Source: Escarpia spicata | Taxonomy: Eukaryota; Annelida; Polychaeta; Sabellida; Siboglinidae | Direction of reading: 5' to 3' | Assembly (NCBI GenBank): GCA_963995525.1 | Contig: OZ023217.1 | Span: 3,205,504-3,269,503 of the forward strand | DNA: 64,000 nt | Shown here: in pieces, positions 47,701 through 60,436 of the stretch | How the letters are laid out: every line of letters starts with the position of its first letter | Position numbering within the stretch: position 1 is the first letter of the stretch | Made by a program: the position numbers and the translations under genes | The notes under the pieces: model-generated | Told to the model about the DNA's origin: nothing | What the model saw: the letters and a program-made list of their open reading frames with translations, nothing else | Database searches by the model: none

Positions 47701-47707
47701 TCATATC

Positions 47708-47848
47708 TTAATCGGAATCGCCGTCGTGGCAGGTGTAATACGGTCCACCAGGAGTGCAGTCCTCGTGGGCCTAGTTGCCGCAATCATGACACGCAGTCAA
47801 CTGCTCCCTGCTCCAACGGAACGTCTCGCCACAAGCACAATGCATGAA
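47708..47848 (-). pseudogene. Zinc-finger fragment of a transposase-like protein
   Basis: The minus strand reads CACGETFRWSREQLTACHDC, GN, stop, AHEDCTPGGPYYTCHDGDSD, then a terminal stop. The spacing C-x-C...C-x2-C...H-x2-C...C-x2-D/H is PHD/RING-like and is common at the C terminus of pogo/Tigger-type transposases. The TAG sits where W is usual (CGNWxHxxC), a probable TGG-to-TAG change. An acidic run (EEEDDDND) precedes it in another frame. Assignment to a transposon is inference. Confidence 0.35.
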
Positions 47849-47849
47849 C

Positions 47850-49351
47850 ACTGGTCGTTGTCATCGTCTTCTTCTTCCTAGTTGTCATCTCCGCCCATTG
47901 CCTTCTTTCTCCAGTTTTCTTTCTCTTGGATACAGTCACTGACGATGGGCCAGCAACGACATTCGTTTAATGTGCTTCTTTATAGTCTGTTCCTCTACCC
48001 TCAATTAACCAGCGCACCAATTTCTAATAGGAAATCTACTGTGTTGAACGTGGGAAAATTGGAAATTGTTGAATATGAAACGGTTTTGCTGTTAACTGAG
48101 CCGGCCTCGGCATTTAATGCCGATAAACTATGTTTTGAAACTGGATGTTTTGTTTACCATTTGAACATCCTCCGGGGCGTATCTTCCAAATTGCGAACGT
48201 TGTTATGGACTTATTAAACAAACTTAATATAATCTTAAGATGACTATGTTAATCGATACTTGAAACACCAGAAACATAGCTTCTCCTTTTAATAATAAAC
48301 AATTATTTTATATTTTATTGCTGTAGCACAATATTCAAAATTATGTATCGTGGTGCTTCACAACATTTTGGGACAAAGCCTCCCCCCGGTGCTCTTTTTG
48401 ACATTTAGTATAGCAAGATAAAGAGGACAACTCAATAGCTATTTACCATTTGGGAATACACAAAATATTTACGCTATAATATCGTTTAAATGTGTTTAGT
48501 TTCTTACACAAACGTGGCCGAAACATTCTAATTGATATAACGTACTTGGAGTCTTTTCAAGTGGGACTGGTTTGGCATCGTGCTGTAAACATTGATCGGT
48601 AAAGTTCGATCTGCCTAGATGACGGGGTGCGCTTTACTCCTGGGATGCGCTTTACCCCGGGAGTGAGCTTTACCCCACACTACTCTATAAGCTGAAGGCG
48701 CAGTGTATATAGATCGATATTTGACGTCATGCTGGGCGTGTTCCTGTTTTTAAGAGGATTATCCTTTTCAAAGAACACAGAGTCTGAAGCAACGCGTTGT
48801 GTCATGCACATCGATATTTGCAGTGTGTGAACGCGTTTTATACAAAACTGGTTTTCTCGAATCATCAAAATAATTTATTTGGATACTTAGTAATCTCATG
48901 GTACGAAACAATGAATTGCATTATGCTAGTATAGACATAAAAACTAAACATTTTTAGTATTGTTTTCCTTGAAACTTGACCGACGCCGGCCCAAATAATC
49001 TAGAAGTATGTCCGGTGATTTCACCGAAACTAAATGTAAATTTGTGAGAAAGACTTAACCTGCTGTAGCGGATACTCGATAGCTTCATGTTTTCATGAAA
49101 AGAATCTAAAATGAGACGAAGGGTTAGTCAAGTATCCCGTCTTTACTTGCACATCGGTAGTTTGCGATATGGTTAAAATGATTTATGATGAGTTATATCT
49201 ACAGAACCTTTAACTCTCATCTCGGACGTCGATTCGATTTACTTGTGTATCTGTTAATCGTCATCTTTAGTGCTTACCATATTTAAAGTATAAATGTAAA
49301 ACGCAAAAAGTGCAAAGCCTAATAACATACCTAAGATTTAACTTGTATTTG
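47850..49351. other. No confident gene
   Basis: The plus ORF 47882-48217 (111 residues) and a minus frame SALNAEAGSVNSKTVSYSTI near 48110-48020 overlap. Neither is recognisable. The rest is AT-rich. Confidence 0.35.
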
Positions 49352-49551
49352 NNNNNNNNNNNNNNNNNNNNNNNNNNNNNNNNNNNNNNNNNNNNNNNNN
49401 NNNNNNNNNNNNNNNNNNNNNNNNNNNNNNNNNNNNNNNNNNNNNNNNNNNNNNNNNNNNNNNNNNNNNNNNNNNNNNNNNNNNNNNNNNNNNNNNNNNN
49501 NNNNNNNNNNNNNNNNNNNNNNNNNNNNNNNNNNNNNNNNNNNNNNNNNNN
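49352..49551. other. Assembly gap, 200 N
   Basis: Exactly 200 unknown bases, the size often used as a scaffold placeholder, so true distance is unknown. Confidence 0.99.
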
Positions 49552-49739
49552 CTGTGGGCCGCTGCAACCATTGCGTCTGTGTATTTAACTGTTTGTTGAA
49601 TAATTTCCATTATGCTAAGATAACACACGCGTACGCATACAAATGCGCACACATAAGTACATACGGATTGATACATTAGTTGACACACAGATACAAACGA
49701 AGACGCATGAATACACGCACGCACACACACACATACACA

Positions 49740-49771
<32 letters not shown>

Positions 49772-51335
49772 TACACCGCCTATTGTAATTACCATGCTGT
49801 ACCAGTATTCAGTTATTCTATGACTACTTTGATCTAATCTGCTTTAAAATAAAATGGGTTCGAACCGAAACGAATAATTGATAGCCACACTCCTGGCGCG
49901 TCTTAATTCGTCCTGTACGACTTCCATATTGAACCTGTTTCATGAAGCGGCACTTCCAGATAACGACGTTATTCCGCAACTAGTTGAGCTGCACCGTCGT
50001 AAATGCACTGACGAAATTGGCGTGGCGCATTCGACCCGAGCACAGGATCGCTGGCTTTATGGCCCGCGTGTGATAATAGCGCCTTTTGCCGATTGTTTCC
50101 GTACAATGTCATCCAGACGGACAACATGTTTTATGTGTTGTGTCCGTTTGGGCGCATATAAAGTATGTACGACGATATGCTGAACAAATTGGTTAGACAG
50201 TTAGAGTCTAACATTACTGTTGCTCGCATGCGGATAAATATAGGTCTACTTTGGGCAATGGACAGTTTTGTAGTTATTCTTCCTGCCTATTGTTAATTGG
50301 GTTTATTTCCACTGTCCGGCTTCAAGTGTTTTTTCCTATTTGCATGTAGATCGCCTAGCTTGGCCACACGTCGTTACACTACACTCTTAATGAGCGGGTA
50401 TCACATATGTCCTGCCAAAGTGAGAGGGTGGGCCATGCTGCTCCTTACTCTGTGGCTCTCAACTAAGAAAGGGTTTATTTTTCCTGCATCAATGTATTGA
50501 TACGGTAACATATGGAGGAGTCTGGCGGTATTTTCTCACCACAGCCAGGATCTCTGTCTGTCCGTTTCCTTTCTTGGACCCTTGGGCTCTGATCTATCAA
50601 CTCCGACCTATCATCTGGCGATGTATTAAAAGCCACCAAGGTAGCTATTTAGAATTAATAACGTACGTGTTTACTGTTCACCCGATATGCAGTATGCCTG
50701 TCGAAGAAATATGTAAACAATGAACAAATTGAGTGGTTTGTCATTCTCCCGAGGACGCCGTTGTGGCATTACTTTCGCGTTGCCGGGAATTATCAGTTTA
50801 GCTATGTATATAATGTCATAATTGGCGGTTGTATAAATTAAATGGTAAGCGAAAACGAGTTTAAGATCAAACATATTTAATGATGATATATGTTGTGCTT
50901 CGTTTGTTGCTCCGCAATGTAAACTATTAATATATAAATTATTATACCTCGAGCTAAATAATTAATACCATTACCAAGTATTAACAATTGTCTAAACAAA
51001 TATAAATAACGTACACCAGCGTCAATTAATTGGAGCGTTGGACAGCAATATACATCGAATCCCATCTCTGACGCAGCCATTGCTGCTTCTGCTGCGCTCG
51101 ATGTGAGATTCCTTAATGATGACGCATTATGGAAATCTCCGAAACATCGACTTTTTCCATTTTAAATATGTATCAAATCACCAACGCAATATCCGGTCTT
51201 GTCGTTATTTATCGTTGCTATTTTACGTCAACCCGTAGATTAATATATAAATTATGATAGAAACATGTGTTTGGATAGGTTACTATGGTATCCGCTCGGT
51301 ATTGGCATACGTTCAGCATCGAGTACGCAAATAAA
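49552..51335. other. No confident gene; short CA/GCAC tract
   Basis: Bases 49715-49775 are CA/ACGC repeats. The frame 49878-50183 (101 residues) has no recognisable domain. Confidence 0.4.
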
Positions 51336-51336
51336 G

Positions 51337-51410
51337 TGTGTATGTGTGCGTGCGTGCGTGCGTGCGTGCGTGTGTGTGTCTGTGTGTGTATGTATATATT
51401 TATATATATG

Positions 51411-51444
<34 letters not shown>

Positions 51445-51445
51445 A
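51337..51445 (+). repeat. (TGCG)n, (GT)n and (TA)n tract
   Basis: gtgcgtgcgtgc then tgtg then tatata. Confidence 0.95.
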
Positions 51446-51693
51446 ACGCAGCGCTCGCAGCAACAGTTTCGTGTGTACACTTTACGAAGAGCACAACTGT
51501 GTAGCCATTTTGCTGCTCCAATATCAAAATGGTCGACACTTGTCGATATTGAATTTGAAGCATACGACTACAGTGACGTTTCTCAATGGAATTTACGAAA
51601 CACGTGTCGTGAATAATTCACGAAATTGTGATATTTAAGAAGATGACGTCCTCATAAAAACTGTCTGCCTTTGTCTAGGCCTATTTTTTTTAC

Positions 51694-51895
51694 ACATGCA
51701 CGCACGCACGCACGCACTCACCCACGCACGCACACACATGCTCGTGCATACGCACACGCACACTCACACTCACGCTCATACGTACCGCACACACACACGC
51801 ACACACACGCACGCACACACACGCGCGCGCGCACACACACACACAAAACACGCAAACACGCAAACACGCAAACACACACAAACACACGCGCATTC
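51694..51895 (+). repeat. CA/ACGC-rich microsatellite
   Basis: Mixed acgc, acac, cgcgcg and aacacgc units. Confidence 0.95.
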
Positions 51896-52832
51896 ATATT
51901 GTATATTATTTCGACTAATTGTGGACAAGCTGGTAATTAAATCATTAACCTACTCACTCATTCCCACACTCACACTCCCTCTAGTATTCCGTCGATTACC
52001 ATCACGTTAGCGTTGCGCTCACTCAAAGTTCTGCATCGCACTTGTGGTCACCCGAGGACAAGACAAAACCTAATCATGATGCTTGGCGGGTAGACCTTGT
52101 CGCGCGTAGATTGCCTCCTCTGTGTCCACGGGCCGGACGTAATGGAGTTAACCGTAAATTGCGGCTATCACCGTTCGGCTGTTGGCGACAGAGCCGTAGC
52201 TGTGTCGATTCACACCGACGATTCTATCTCTGCATTATTCACGTGGCTAGCTTCGATCGTGTGACACAAGCATTTGTCATTCGTGTAGTCGGTCACTGGC
52301 AATTTATGTGACCATTCAAACTGATGTGATGTGATATTCACCGGTTACTGACAGAAGCGGCTGGCTGATGGAGGTGTGACAGATTGCTAGTTCGGAGGGC
52401 GTGCCAACCGGTAGATCGACCAAACTAGAAGTCGTACCAACCCCATGGAGTATACGTTCTCTTCTGGTCTTCATCACCTCCGCATACCCATCTAAGAAAC
52501 CTCACCCGTGTGCCGGTACTAAGACACTCGAAACGTATGTTCGTGGACCGAAAACATGCGAACTGTTCTCCATAAAAAACCTGGCTTACATAGCAAAATC
52601 ACAATTGACTTGACGCAGAGAAATAATTTCATCAGAAGGATTGTGTTAGCAGATGCTACCGCAGTGGTGCCCCAGGACAGCATTTCGTCACTGAAATTCC
52701 TGTTGATTTCTTGCCAATGTCACACAATGCCATTAAATCAATGCAGGAATTTGCAGATTAATATTGTGTAATACTAGAGACAACATATATACGTTGATTA
52801 AGTATTGTATGTATTATCATGTGTGTCTGTGT

Positions 52833-52873
<41 letters not shown>

Positions 52874-53305
52874 CGTGCGCGTGTGCGAGTGTAAAAGGAA
52901 GACGTTATCGTAGAACTACACGCAATCATCTCTTGGTAAATTACATGTATCATGTAACAATGTATTCCAAATGCTCCTGCAATTGATTGCCCATATATCG
53001 TAGTGCCTGTTAAATGTTTATTTGCTATACTTTATCAAACTGTCAAACTGTCGTACGTAGTTTTTGATTTAAATTTATCGCTAGAATTGAAAAAAAAGGA
53101 AAAATAAAGTGCTGCCTCTGCCAATCATAATAGCGACATTCAGTGGCATTCTCGCATTAGAAAACACTGAGTAAATATGCTGGAAGGTCACAACAACGTT
53201 TGGAAACTGTTAATGTTATCTGCACAATACTATAGTTTAGATGTGTATAAATCGAGTTACATTCTTGCCTGATGTGTCTGAAATAAAATGTTGTATTGAT
53301 TGAAT
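51896..53305. other. No gene recognised; short GT tract
   Basis: (GT)n with gcgtgc at 52822-52885. The ORFs at 52042-52311 and 52401-52613 have no motifs. Confidence 0.4.
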
Positions 53306-53317
53306 ACTGAGAAGAGA

Positions 53318-53475
53318 GAGCGGGACAGAGAGAGGGACAGACACGGGTGGAGAGGGAGAGGGGGAGAGGCGGTGACGGCGAGGAAGAAGGAGAAGGAGAA
53401 GGTGACGGAGAGGGAGAGGGAGAGGGAGAGGGAGAGGGAGAGGGAGAGGGAGAGAGAGGGAGAGGGACAGGGAAA
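53318..53475 (+). repeat. (GGGAGA)n polypurine tract
   Basis: Hexanucleotide ggagag/agggag units; frames through it are artefacts. Confidence 0.95.
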
Positions 53476-54019
53476 CACTGTCCCTAAAGTCCCAAGGAAA
53501 ATGACGAGCGGGTGGATATGTGAATTTCTTTTGAGCGTTTTGCATGGGACAAGTTGGTGCAGTGAATGTTGAATGTTCTACTGCATTAGATATTTCAATA
53601 AGCAGCAGTAATTAGATGCCGGTCGGTCAAGTGTCGGCGCAGTAATCCTGCCGCCAGGCAACGTAACTGTGCAATGGAGTCTTCCCAATGTTTTTGATGG
53701 TTTTTATAACTTGAAGGGCTATTGAATCATAAACCGCATGATGCCACTCTGGCATCATGGAGGAATTTGAAATATCCAAGATGGCCGCCATGACGTGAAA
53801 TATGTATAAAATTGATCATAATTTCACTGCCATTCCACCTAGATACTTACTTTTTTGTTTATAAATATTCGCTTTATCACCCGAAAAATTCAATGGATTA
53901 ATTTGTAGTAATGTACGCCAACGATATATAAGGGTAATCAAGTATGGCCGCATGGCAGCATTATAGTGAAAAATATCAGTATACATATATTCGTTAACAT
54001 AACATAATATATAGCAATT

Positions 54020-54285
54020 GTCAACTTATCTCGACTGAATCTTCGACCCTCTTTGTTCGTGGAGCAAGTCGGTGGTGTAAGCTGGTGCCAGTCCGTGTTG
54101 AGCACGATACGTCAGTAGCAAAATTGCGTAATGAATGTGTTGCTTCACGGGAAGCCAGTGAATGACTTGGAGGGAATGACTTCAACTGTGGTGCTGCAGT
54201 TGCATTTCGCTTTGTCGTCTTAGCCAACCACGTTTCATTTTTGACAGCTGACATGCTTTCATCATGTAACGTTTTAACACACAAA
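54020..54285 (-). mobile_element. Small L2/CR1-like RT C-terminal fragment
   Basis: The minus strand encodes FPVKQHIHYAILLLTYRAQH followed by GLAPAYTTDLLHEQR, the conserved (H)WLPVKxRI..LLTYKAxxGLAPAYLxDLL segment. Short and frame-broken. Confidence 0.65.
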
Positions 54286-54435
54286 TGGTGTCGCTTCTTC
54301 CATGATCACAGCCATTGAAGCTTTCTGGTTTCTAAGTTTATGTTTTAACTATTTATTTTCGTGTCTCAGGCGTCTCAAAACGTTTGGTGTGAGTAGTCAG
54401 CTGTGATTGAAAGCGTTCTGACCTTCTCTGTTACA

Positions 54436-54974
54436 GTGTGGTACGGCAGCGTGTCTGTCCGTGACAAAAGGGAAATTTAACAGAGTGGTCAAAACTGCCT
54501 CTAAAATAGTTGGAAAAGAGTTGCCCTCCGTGGATACTCTCTACCAAGAGCGGCCAATCAGACGTGCTGGTCACATTGCACGTGACACATCCAACCCAGC
54601 AAACTATCTTTTCACCCTGCTTCCGTCGGACCGCCACTATAGCGCACTGGAAACTCGCACCTCACGCTTCGGCGGAAGTTTTTATCCACAGGCTGTCAAA
54701 GCCCTGACAGAGCTGTAAGACCAATTTACTGAGATGTAATCCATTTTGCTGTTTATTAGTTAGGGCTGTATCACCTTCTCAACTCTGTGCTTTTACGGTG
54801 TATCTCAATCTTACCAAGTATATTTCATTAGGTTTTAGGTCCTTAGCTTGACTGTGAGGCAATGAGGGAGTGATGGACGTGGGTGTGTGGGATGAGTGCG
54901 AGGATGTGCGGGCGTGTGTGTTTGTGTGTGTGCGGGCGTGTGTGTTTGTGTGTGTGTGTGTAAGTGTGTGTGTA

Positions 54975-55042
<68 letters not shown>

Positions 55043-55061
55043 TGTATGTGTGTGTATGTGT

Positions 55062-55116
<55 letters not shown>

Positions 55117-55180
55117 TGTATGTGTGTGTATGTGTGTGTATGTGTGTGTGTGTGTATGTGTGTGTGTGTATGTGTGTGTA

Positions 55181-55240
<60 letters not shown>

Positions 55241-55430
55241 TGTGTGTGTGCGTGTTAATATGTATTGTCTATGTGATCTATGCTTACATTATTAGGTCAT
55301 GTATTAGCTGTATACGTGTATAATGACGACTACGTGGGTGCAGGTTCAACACCGTAACATATTCATTTATTTGTGTATTTTACAGCATTGGCACATGGCA
55401 ATAAACTTATCTTATCTTATCGTATCGAGA
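54436..55430 (+). mobile_element. Non-LTR retrotransposon 3' end with ATCTT-type tail
   Basis: The frame 54461-54718 encodes FNRVVKTASKIVGKELPSVD, RPIRRAGHIARD, LFTLLPSDRHYSAL and ARF-like RTSRFGGSFYPQAVKAL. This is the C-terminal region typical of RT proteins in fish and invertebrate non-LTR elements (SKIIG...PSGRRYRS...RxxxSFxPxAI). The 3' UTR holds a GT microsatellite and ends ggcaataaacttatcttatc (about 55400-55427). It is 5'-truncated within ORF2. Confidence 0.75.
54896..55255 (+). repeat. (GT)n with tgtatg variants
   Basis: Dinucleotide tract inside the 3' UTR of the retroelement fragment. Confidence 0.97.
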
Positions 55431-55508
55431 GTCCATTAGCTGCCAGTAGCTGCGATGCAATATCAGCATGTCTATTGACGGTCGCTCTAATGTCTATGGT
55501 ACTTCGTT

Positions 55509-56661
55509 TTAACTCGTTCCTTCCATGTAAAAGGCACATGACAAAGGACATTCGAGAAAGTGATGAATAAGGAGGAGAAACACATCTAAGTCATCACAAA
55601 TCACCTTTATGCAAGTTTCCCCTTCCATTACTGCTGCTACTACTTGTTGAAGAATAATAACGTCTGCCTCTTCGTGTGTCGTCTCGAGGTCACGACGCTT
55701 TGTTACAGTGCCTTTGAAGATCATCAATGGAATAGGAGACGGACCCATCATGTCTACCTTGCGCTTCACCGTGGCTCTGTGATAGATCGCTTTGAGTGTG
55801 TGACTCATCATAGATAATGGCGTCAGCTAACGTTTGTTTACAGTAACTGTGAGTACAGCCTTCTGGGATGGCAGTTGCAAATCGTAGTTTGTGACACCTG
55901 TTAGCCTGCTTTCCGATGTGAGAGGATCGTGCACAGCATTTAGTGTTGTAGTCATACTAGCGATCAAATATGATGTTCACGTAACTTGTGCTTAACTGTC
56001 GGAAAACTTAATTAAGTATACTGTTGACATCGTCTTGTACAGTACCATGAGCTGACCCGTGAATAATCCATGACACGGCTCACCCATCGACGATTGTCTT
56101 TGCAGCAGTTGGAAGTGTTCTAGGTGAGTGTTCCACCTGTAGATTCCGTTTCAAACTTGATTTGGATTTTATAATCCTCATATCACCATTGTCGTCAAAC
56201 ATGGAAGACGGCAAGAGTGTCAGTTCAAGGAGAATACGTCACTCATATTGCGTGAATTCTACATTCCCATGAAGCGAGAGTAGATTAGATTCGTGTCAAT
56301 TACTTATTTTGTTGCGCCTCTTGCTGATCGACATGGTAGCGACCTTGTTTGATAAGGATTCATTGAAACTTTCCGGCCAGCTAAGTTCATATTGTTCCAT
56401 CCGGTTACTGCCAATGGCGACGCAGTTGTCAACATTCACATAATCTGCAGCTATTCTCCCAGAAACTATGTTGACAATGTCCTGAGAGTAATCATCACTG
56501 TTAAGCGGATCAATGCAGCTCTCCAACATTTGTCTAATGATCTCCCTGTACGTTGCGCCAGATTGAATGCGGCCCGACATATCTTCGTTGTGGGTTGTTG
56601 CTTGCTTTGTTGTATGCGACTCTCTCATGCTGGCAACTTCACTCTCAAGGCACCTGATTAT
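55509..56661 (-). pseudogene. THEEAD-motif multi-copy protein, broken copy
   Basis: On the minus strand the 5' part (56661-56296) reads CLESEVASMRESHTTKQATT, GRIQSGATYREIIRQMLESC and RMEQYELSWPESFNESLSNK. After a frame-broken middle (MRIIKSKSSLKRNLQVE, then VSWIIHGSAHGTVQD), the 3' part (55811-55509) reads RRDLETTHEEADVIILQQVV and KVICDDLDVFLLLIHHF. I recall this string (GRIQSGAT, THEEAD, DDxDVF) from large families of uncharacterised proteins in corals, molluscs and lancelets. Conserved acidic residues in THEEAD and DDLDV suggest a metal-dependent nuclease-like fold, which is inference. An acceptor-like ctcataatcag precedes CLESEV, about 40 bp from the right terminal inverted repeat, so any upstream exon would fall outside the unit or has been lost. 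Confidence 0.55.
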
Positions 56662-57084
56662 GAGAAAAGTAAGTATTTGGGTGGAGTATCAGTGACATTA
56701 TGATAGATTTTTACACATATTTCACGTCATAGCGGCCATCTGGGATATTTCAAATTCCTCAAGGATGCCAGAGCCGTATCATGCAGTTCATGATTCAGTA
56801 GACTTTCTACTTCTAAAAACCATAACAAACATTAGCTACATTCTACTGCACGGTTCAACCCAAAATCACTGTTTGGCGGCAGGATTAACAGGGGCTGTTT
56901 TGTAGTACGCAAGGATATTCTTCAAAACCAATCACCAGACTGCAACGAAATTAAGGGATATCAGGTTTTGGAGACTTTTTCTGAAAAATGGGATTGATCG
57001 TTTTCACAAATTCGCCACTGGATGTCAGATAATTAGTGTTTCGTGTGCTGAGAAATTTTAAAGAAAATGTGTCGTTAAATTTTC

Positions 57085-59735
57085 AACCCAGCCCCCGAAA
57101 TGCATTCCTCTGCAAGAGGATGGCGATCTACGGACTAGCAGAGCACATGTTTAAAGAAGATGGGGTGGGATTCGTAGATTTATGGGGTTACTTTGTTGGG
57201 AGGGAAGATATGTACATGAGAGAAGGCCACCATCTAAGTGGAAAGGGGCAGCAGTTTACTCAGAGATCTTGCTGTAATATGTTGATAGTGGGACAGGCTG
57301 CATCTATTTAAACTAGATTTGCAGGGGGGATTCACAGAGAAGTCTAAAACTGGAGGCGTAGATAAAGACAGCACAAATAAAACAGCAAAGAACAGCCTGT
57401 AGATGCATTTATTTAAATGCAAGGGGCACAGTAAACAGTGAACAAGTGATTGAAACTGTATGGTAGAAGATAATGACCCTCAGATAATAGGTGTAACCGA
57501 ATCATGGACCACTACTGATATATCAGATGACGAATTGGGACTGACAAGCTAAGTAATGTTTAGGAAACGTAGAATAGGAAGAAGGGGTGATGGAGTTATT
57601 TTATATATTAAAGAATCTATCCAGGCTTATGAAATAAAATTAGAAAGAGAAGCTGTTTGGTGTAACATAGTTACAGGAAACTCGACGTTAACAGTTGGGT
57701 TAGTTTACCGAAGTCCAAACATAAGCATATAAGAGAATGAAAAAGCACAAGTGAGCAAACGGGACTGTATTATTATGGGGGATTTTAACCACGGGCATAT
57801 ACAATGGAAATCTCTACAAAGTACGGGGAGTGAGGACCACAAGTTTTTAGTTCAAGTACAAGATAGCTTCCTTTTCCAACATGTGCTAGAACCAGCCAGG
57901 GGTGAGAATGTGTTAGATATAGTTTTGTCCTCATATAATTAATTAGTTGATAATGTCAAAATATGTGAGCCACTGGGGAGTAGTGATCACATCCAGATAC
58001 TTGTTACCATCAAAGTAAAATCAGAAAGGAATAGTAAAAAGCAGTATAGGAGAAATTTCTACAAAGGAATATATAAGGACATGAAGAAATATTTAGCAAA
58101 TATTGACTGGAACAACACACTGAAGAATAAGTCAGCAACAGAATGCTGGAATATCTTAAAGAGTGAAATAGAGTGCATCGCCGATAAATTTGTTCCCTTA
58201 AAAAACAAAGGAAATGGTCCAGAAAGAAATACTTATCGAAAGAAGCCATTAGAAAAATTAAGTACAAACAAACGATGTGGAAGTCGTATAGACGTATTGG
58301 AAATAACGAAGACTACAACATTTATAAAGAAGCACTAAACCAAGCTACAACTGAAATTCGAAATTCGAAGAGAAGCTACGAAAAAAATTTAGTTTGTAAT
58401 ATTAAACAAAACAGCAAGAGTTTTTATGCATATGTTCGGAGCAAACAGAACGTTCAGGATAAGGTCGGTCCTCTAGAAGATAGTGGTGGAAATATAATAT
58501 CAGAGGGATTCTTAATGGCAGAAGACCTGAATGAGTATTTTAGTTCAGTGTTTACCAGGGAAGATATTAGTTCACTGCCAGTACCATAGGCTAAGTTCAA
58601 GGGGACAGAATCAGACTATTTAGGACAGTTAATTGTATCCCCGGAAATGGTAGCTAAGAAAATTATGGCTATGAAGGATAATAAATCACTTGGAGTAAAT
58701 GGGATTCCGCCCAAACTACTATTGGAATTTTTAGAACAAATTAGCATTCCACTTGCAAAGGTTATCAACTTGTCATTAGAAGAGGGAGTGGTTCCTTTAG
58801 AATGGAAAGAAGCAAAAGGTATACCGTTATTTAAAAAAGGTTCCAGAAACAAGTCAGAGAACTACCGACCAGTGAGTTTAACGTGATTTGCAAAATTATT
58901 AGAAAGACTAATTAAAGATCACATGGTGGATTTTCTTGTTAAACATAACTTGTTAGACCCATCTCAACATGGGTTTCTAAAAGCGAGGGCATGCTTAACA
59001 AATATGTTGTGTTTTTCTGGAAGATATCACTCAGTGGGTAGACGAGGGATCACCAATATATATCATCTATTTAGATTTTCTGAAAACTTTTGACAAAGTG
59101 CCACATCAAAGATTATCGCTTAAACTAAAGGCCCATGGCATAGGAAATGGTTTAATTAACTGGGTAGAAAAATGGCTAATTGACAGATGACAACGGGTAG
59201 TAGTTGACGGGGAGGCTTCAAACTGGAAATCAGTTTTGGGTGGGGGACATGGATATGCTAGAAAGAGTACAGAGGAGAGCAACTAAAATTATACCTAAAA
59301 ATAGGGTTTAACAACACTAGAGACCAGCATATTGAGAGGAGATCAGATAGAAGTGTTTAAAATATTGAATGATTATGAAAATATTGATAGAAATATTTTG
59401 TTCTCAGTTAAGAAAGATAGAAGGACCAGAGGACATGAAGTTACATCAGTAAAGGAGCAGTGTAGATTAGATATAAGAAAGTTCTCATTCTCGTAAAGGA
59501 CTGTAAATGAATGGAACAGATTATCTCCTGATTGTGGTGGTGCTAGAATCGTGAATATGTTTAAAAATAAAGTCGACACATACCTTAAAAGGGCAGGATA
59601 CACGTAGATAAAAAGTATTGGACTCTCGATAAGCCAAAACGCTTATTGAGAGTCCAATCTAAAGTTAATTGCCATCTAGAGTTAATTGTCTGGATGCCAA
59701 TCTTGTTAATTAAATCTTGTTAAATATTTTGTAAA
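57085..59735 (+). mobile_element. Broken CR1 copy 2
   Basis: It begins within ORF1 (RMAIYGLAEHM ... DLWGYFVGREDMYMREG), keeps the TTTAAAC-TAG junction at 57307-57316, then runs through the endonuclease (GDFNHGHIQWK at 57780) and the RT N half (NYRPVSL near 58861). Many stops interrupt it. At about 59245 a ~500-bp deletion joins SVLxG directly to DMDMLERVQ, removing PQGSVLGP and FADD. The 3' UTR follows at 59608. It is non-functional. Confidence 0.9.
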
Positions 59736-60303
59736 CAAGGAACAAACGACGTCATGTGATGTTTCGGTTTTCAACAAAACGACGTAATATCATATTTATG
59801 CATGTGTATTGTTGAGTTAATTTATGACACCGAAATAAGAATAATTATTGTTGTTTATTGTGCGTGTTTAATGCATTTTAGTTTAGTTTGAAATAGCATC
59901 GAAAAGTACAGTTTCTGCGTGTAGGGCTTAATGTACTCTCGCCTTTCATTCACTGGACGCGAAATATGAGCCCCAGGCCTAACTGCTCTCATTCTCAACC
60001 TAATCCCGCAGTCCCATTAGGTTATTCTTTGATCTGAGTGCTCCTAAGTCCTCCTTTTTGACGTCCTGACTAGCACGCTTAACATGCTTGTGCAGTGACT
60101 TTCTTTCCGGGCTCAATATGGGTCGGCACAAGGAATAGCTTCCATTGTTTCTCTGCGCATGAGAGCTGCAGATTCCATGATGCAATTACTTCCCCACTAG
60201 GTGGCGTGATTGTGTTTCCGCTTCGCAGTTAAAACAAAAACAATGGCAATACAGTTTCCGTCCGTTTAAATATGCGTGGTCACAAAAAGTGAGAAAAAAA
60301 TGA
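59736..60303. other. No gene; one CTCF-like motif
   Basis: ccactaggtggcg at 60194-60206 resembles the CTCF core. Nothing else recognisable. Confidence 0.3.
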
Positions 60304-60341
60304 AGATATATATATTATATATATATATATGTATATTTATG

Positions 60342-60435
<94 letters not shown>
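60304..60435 (+). repeat. (TA)n then (GT)n tract
   Basis: TA with tatgtat interruptions to 60360, then about 37 gt units. Confidence 0.97.

Positions 60436-60436
<1 letters not shown>

Larger units (their letters stand above)
53643..56887. mobile_element. 3.2 kb unit with ~180-bp terminal inverted repeats
   Basis: Bases 53643-53820 (taatcctgccgcc ... tggaggaatttgaaatatcc, atggccgccatgacgtgaaa) match the reverse complement of 56700-56887 along the whole length with moderate divergence. Such long inverted ends indicate a DNA transposon or a foldback-type element. Inside are a minus-strand THEEAD-motif gene relic (55509-56661), a plus-strand non-LTR 3' fragment and a small minus-strand RT fragment. 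The target duplication is unclear (gcag against acag). Which content is original and which inserted later cannot be decided here. Confidence 0.6.
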
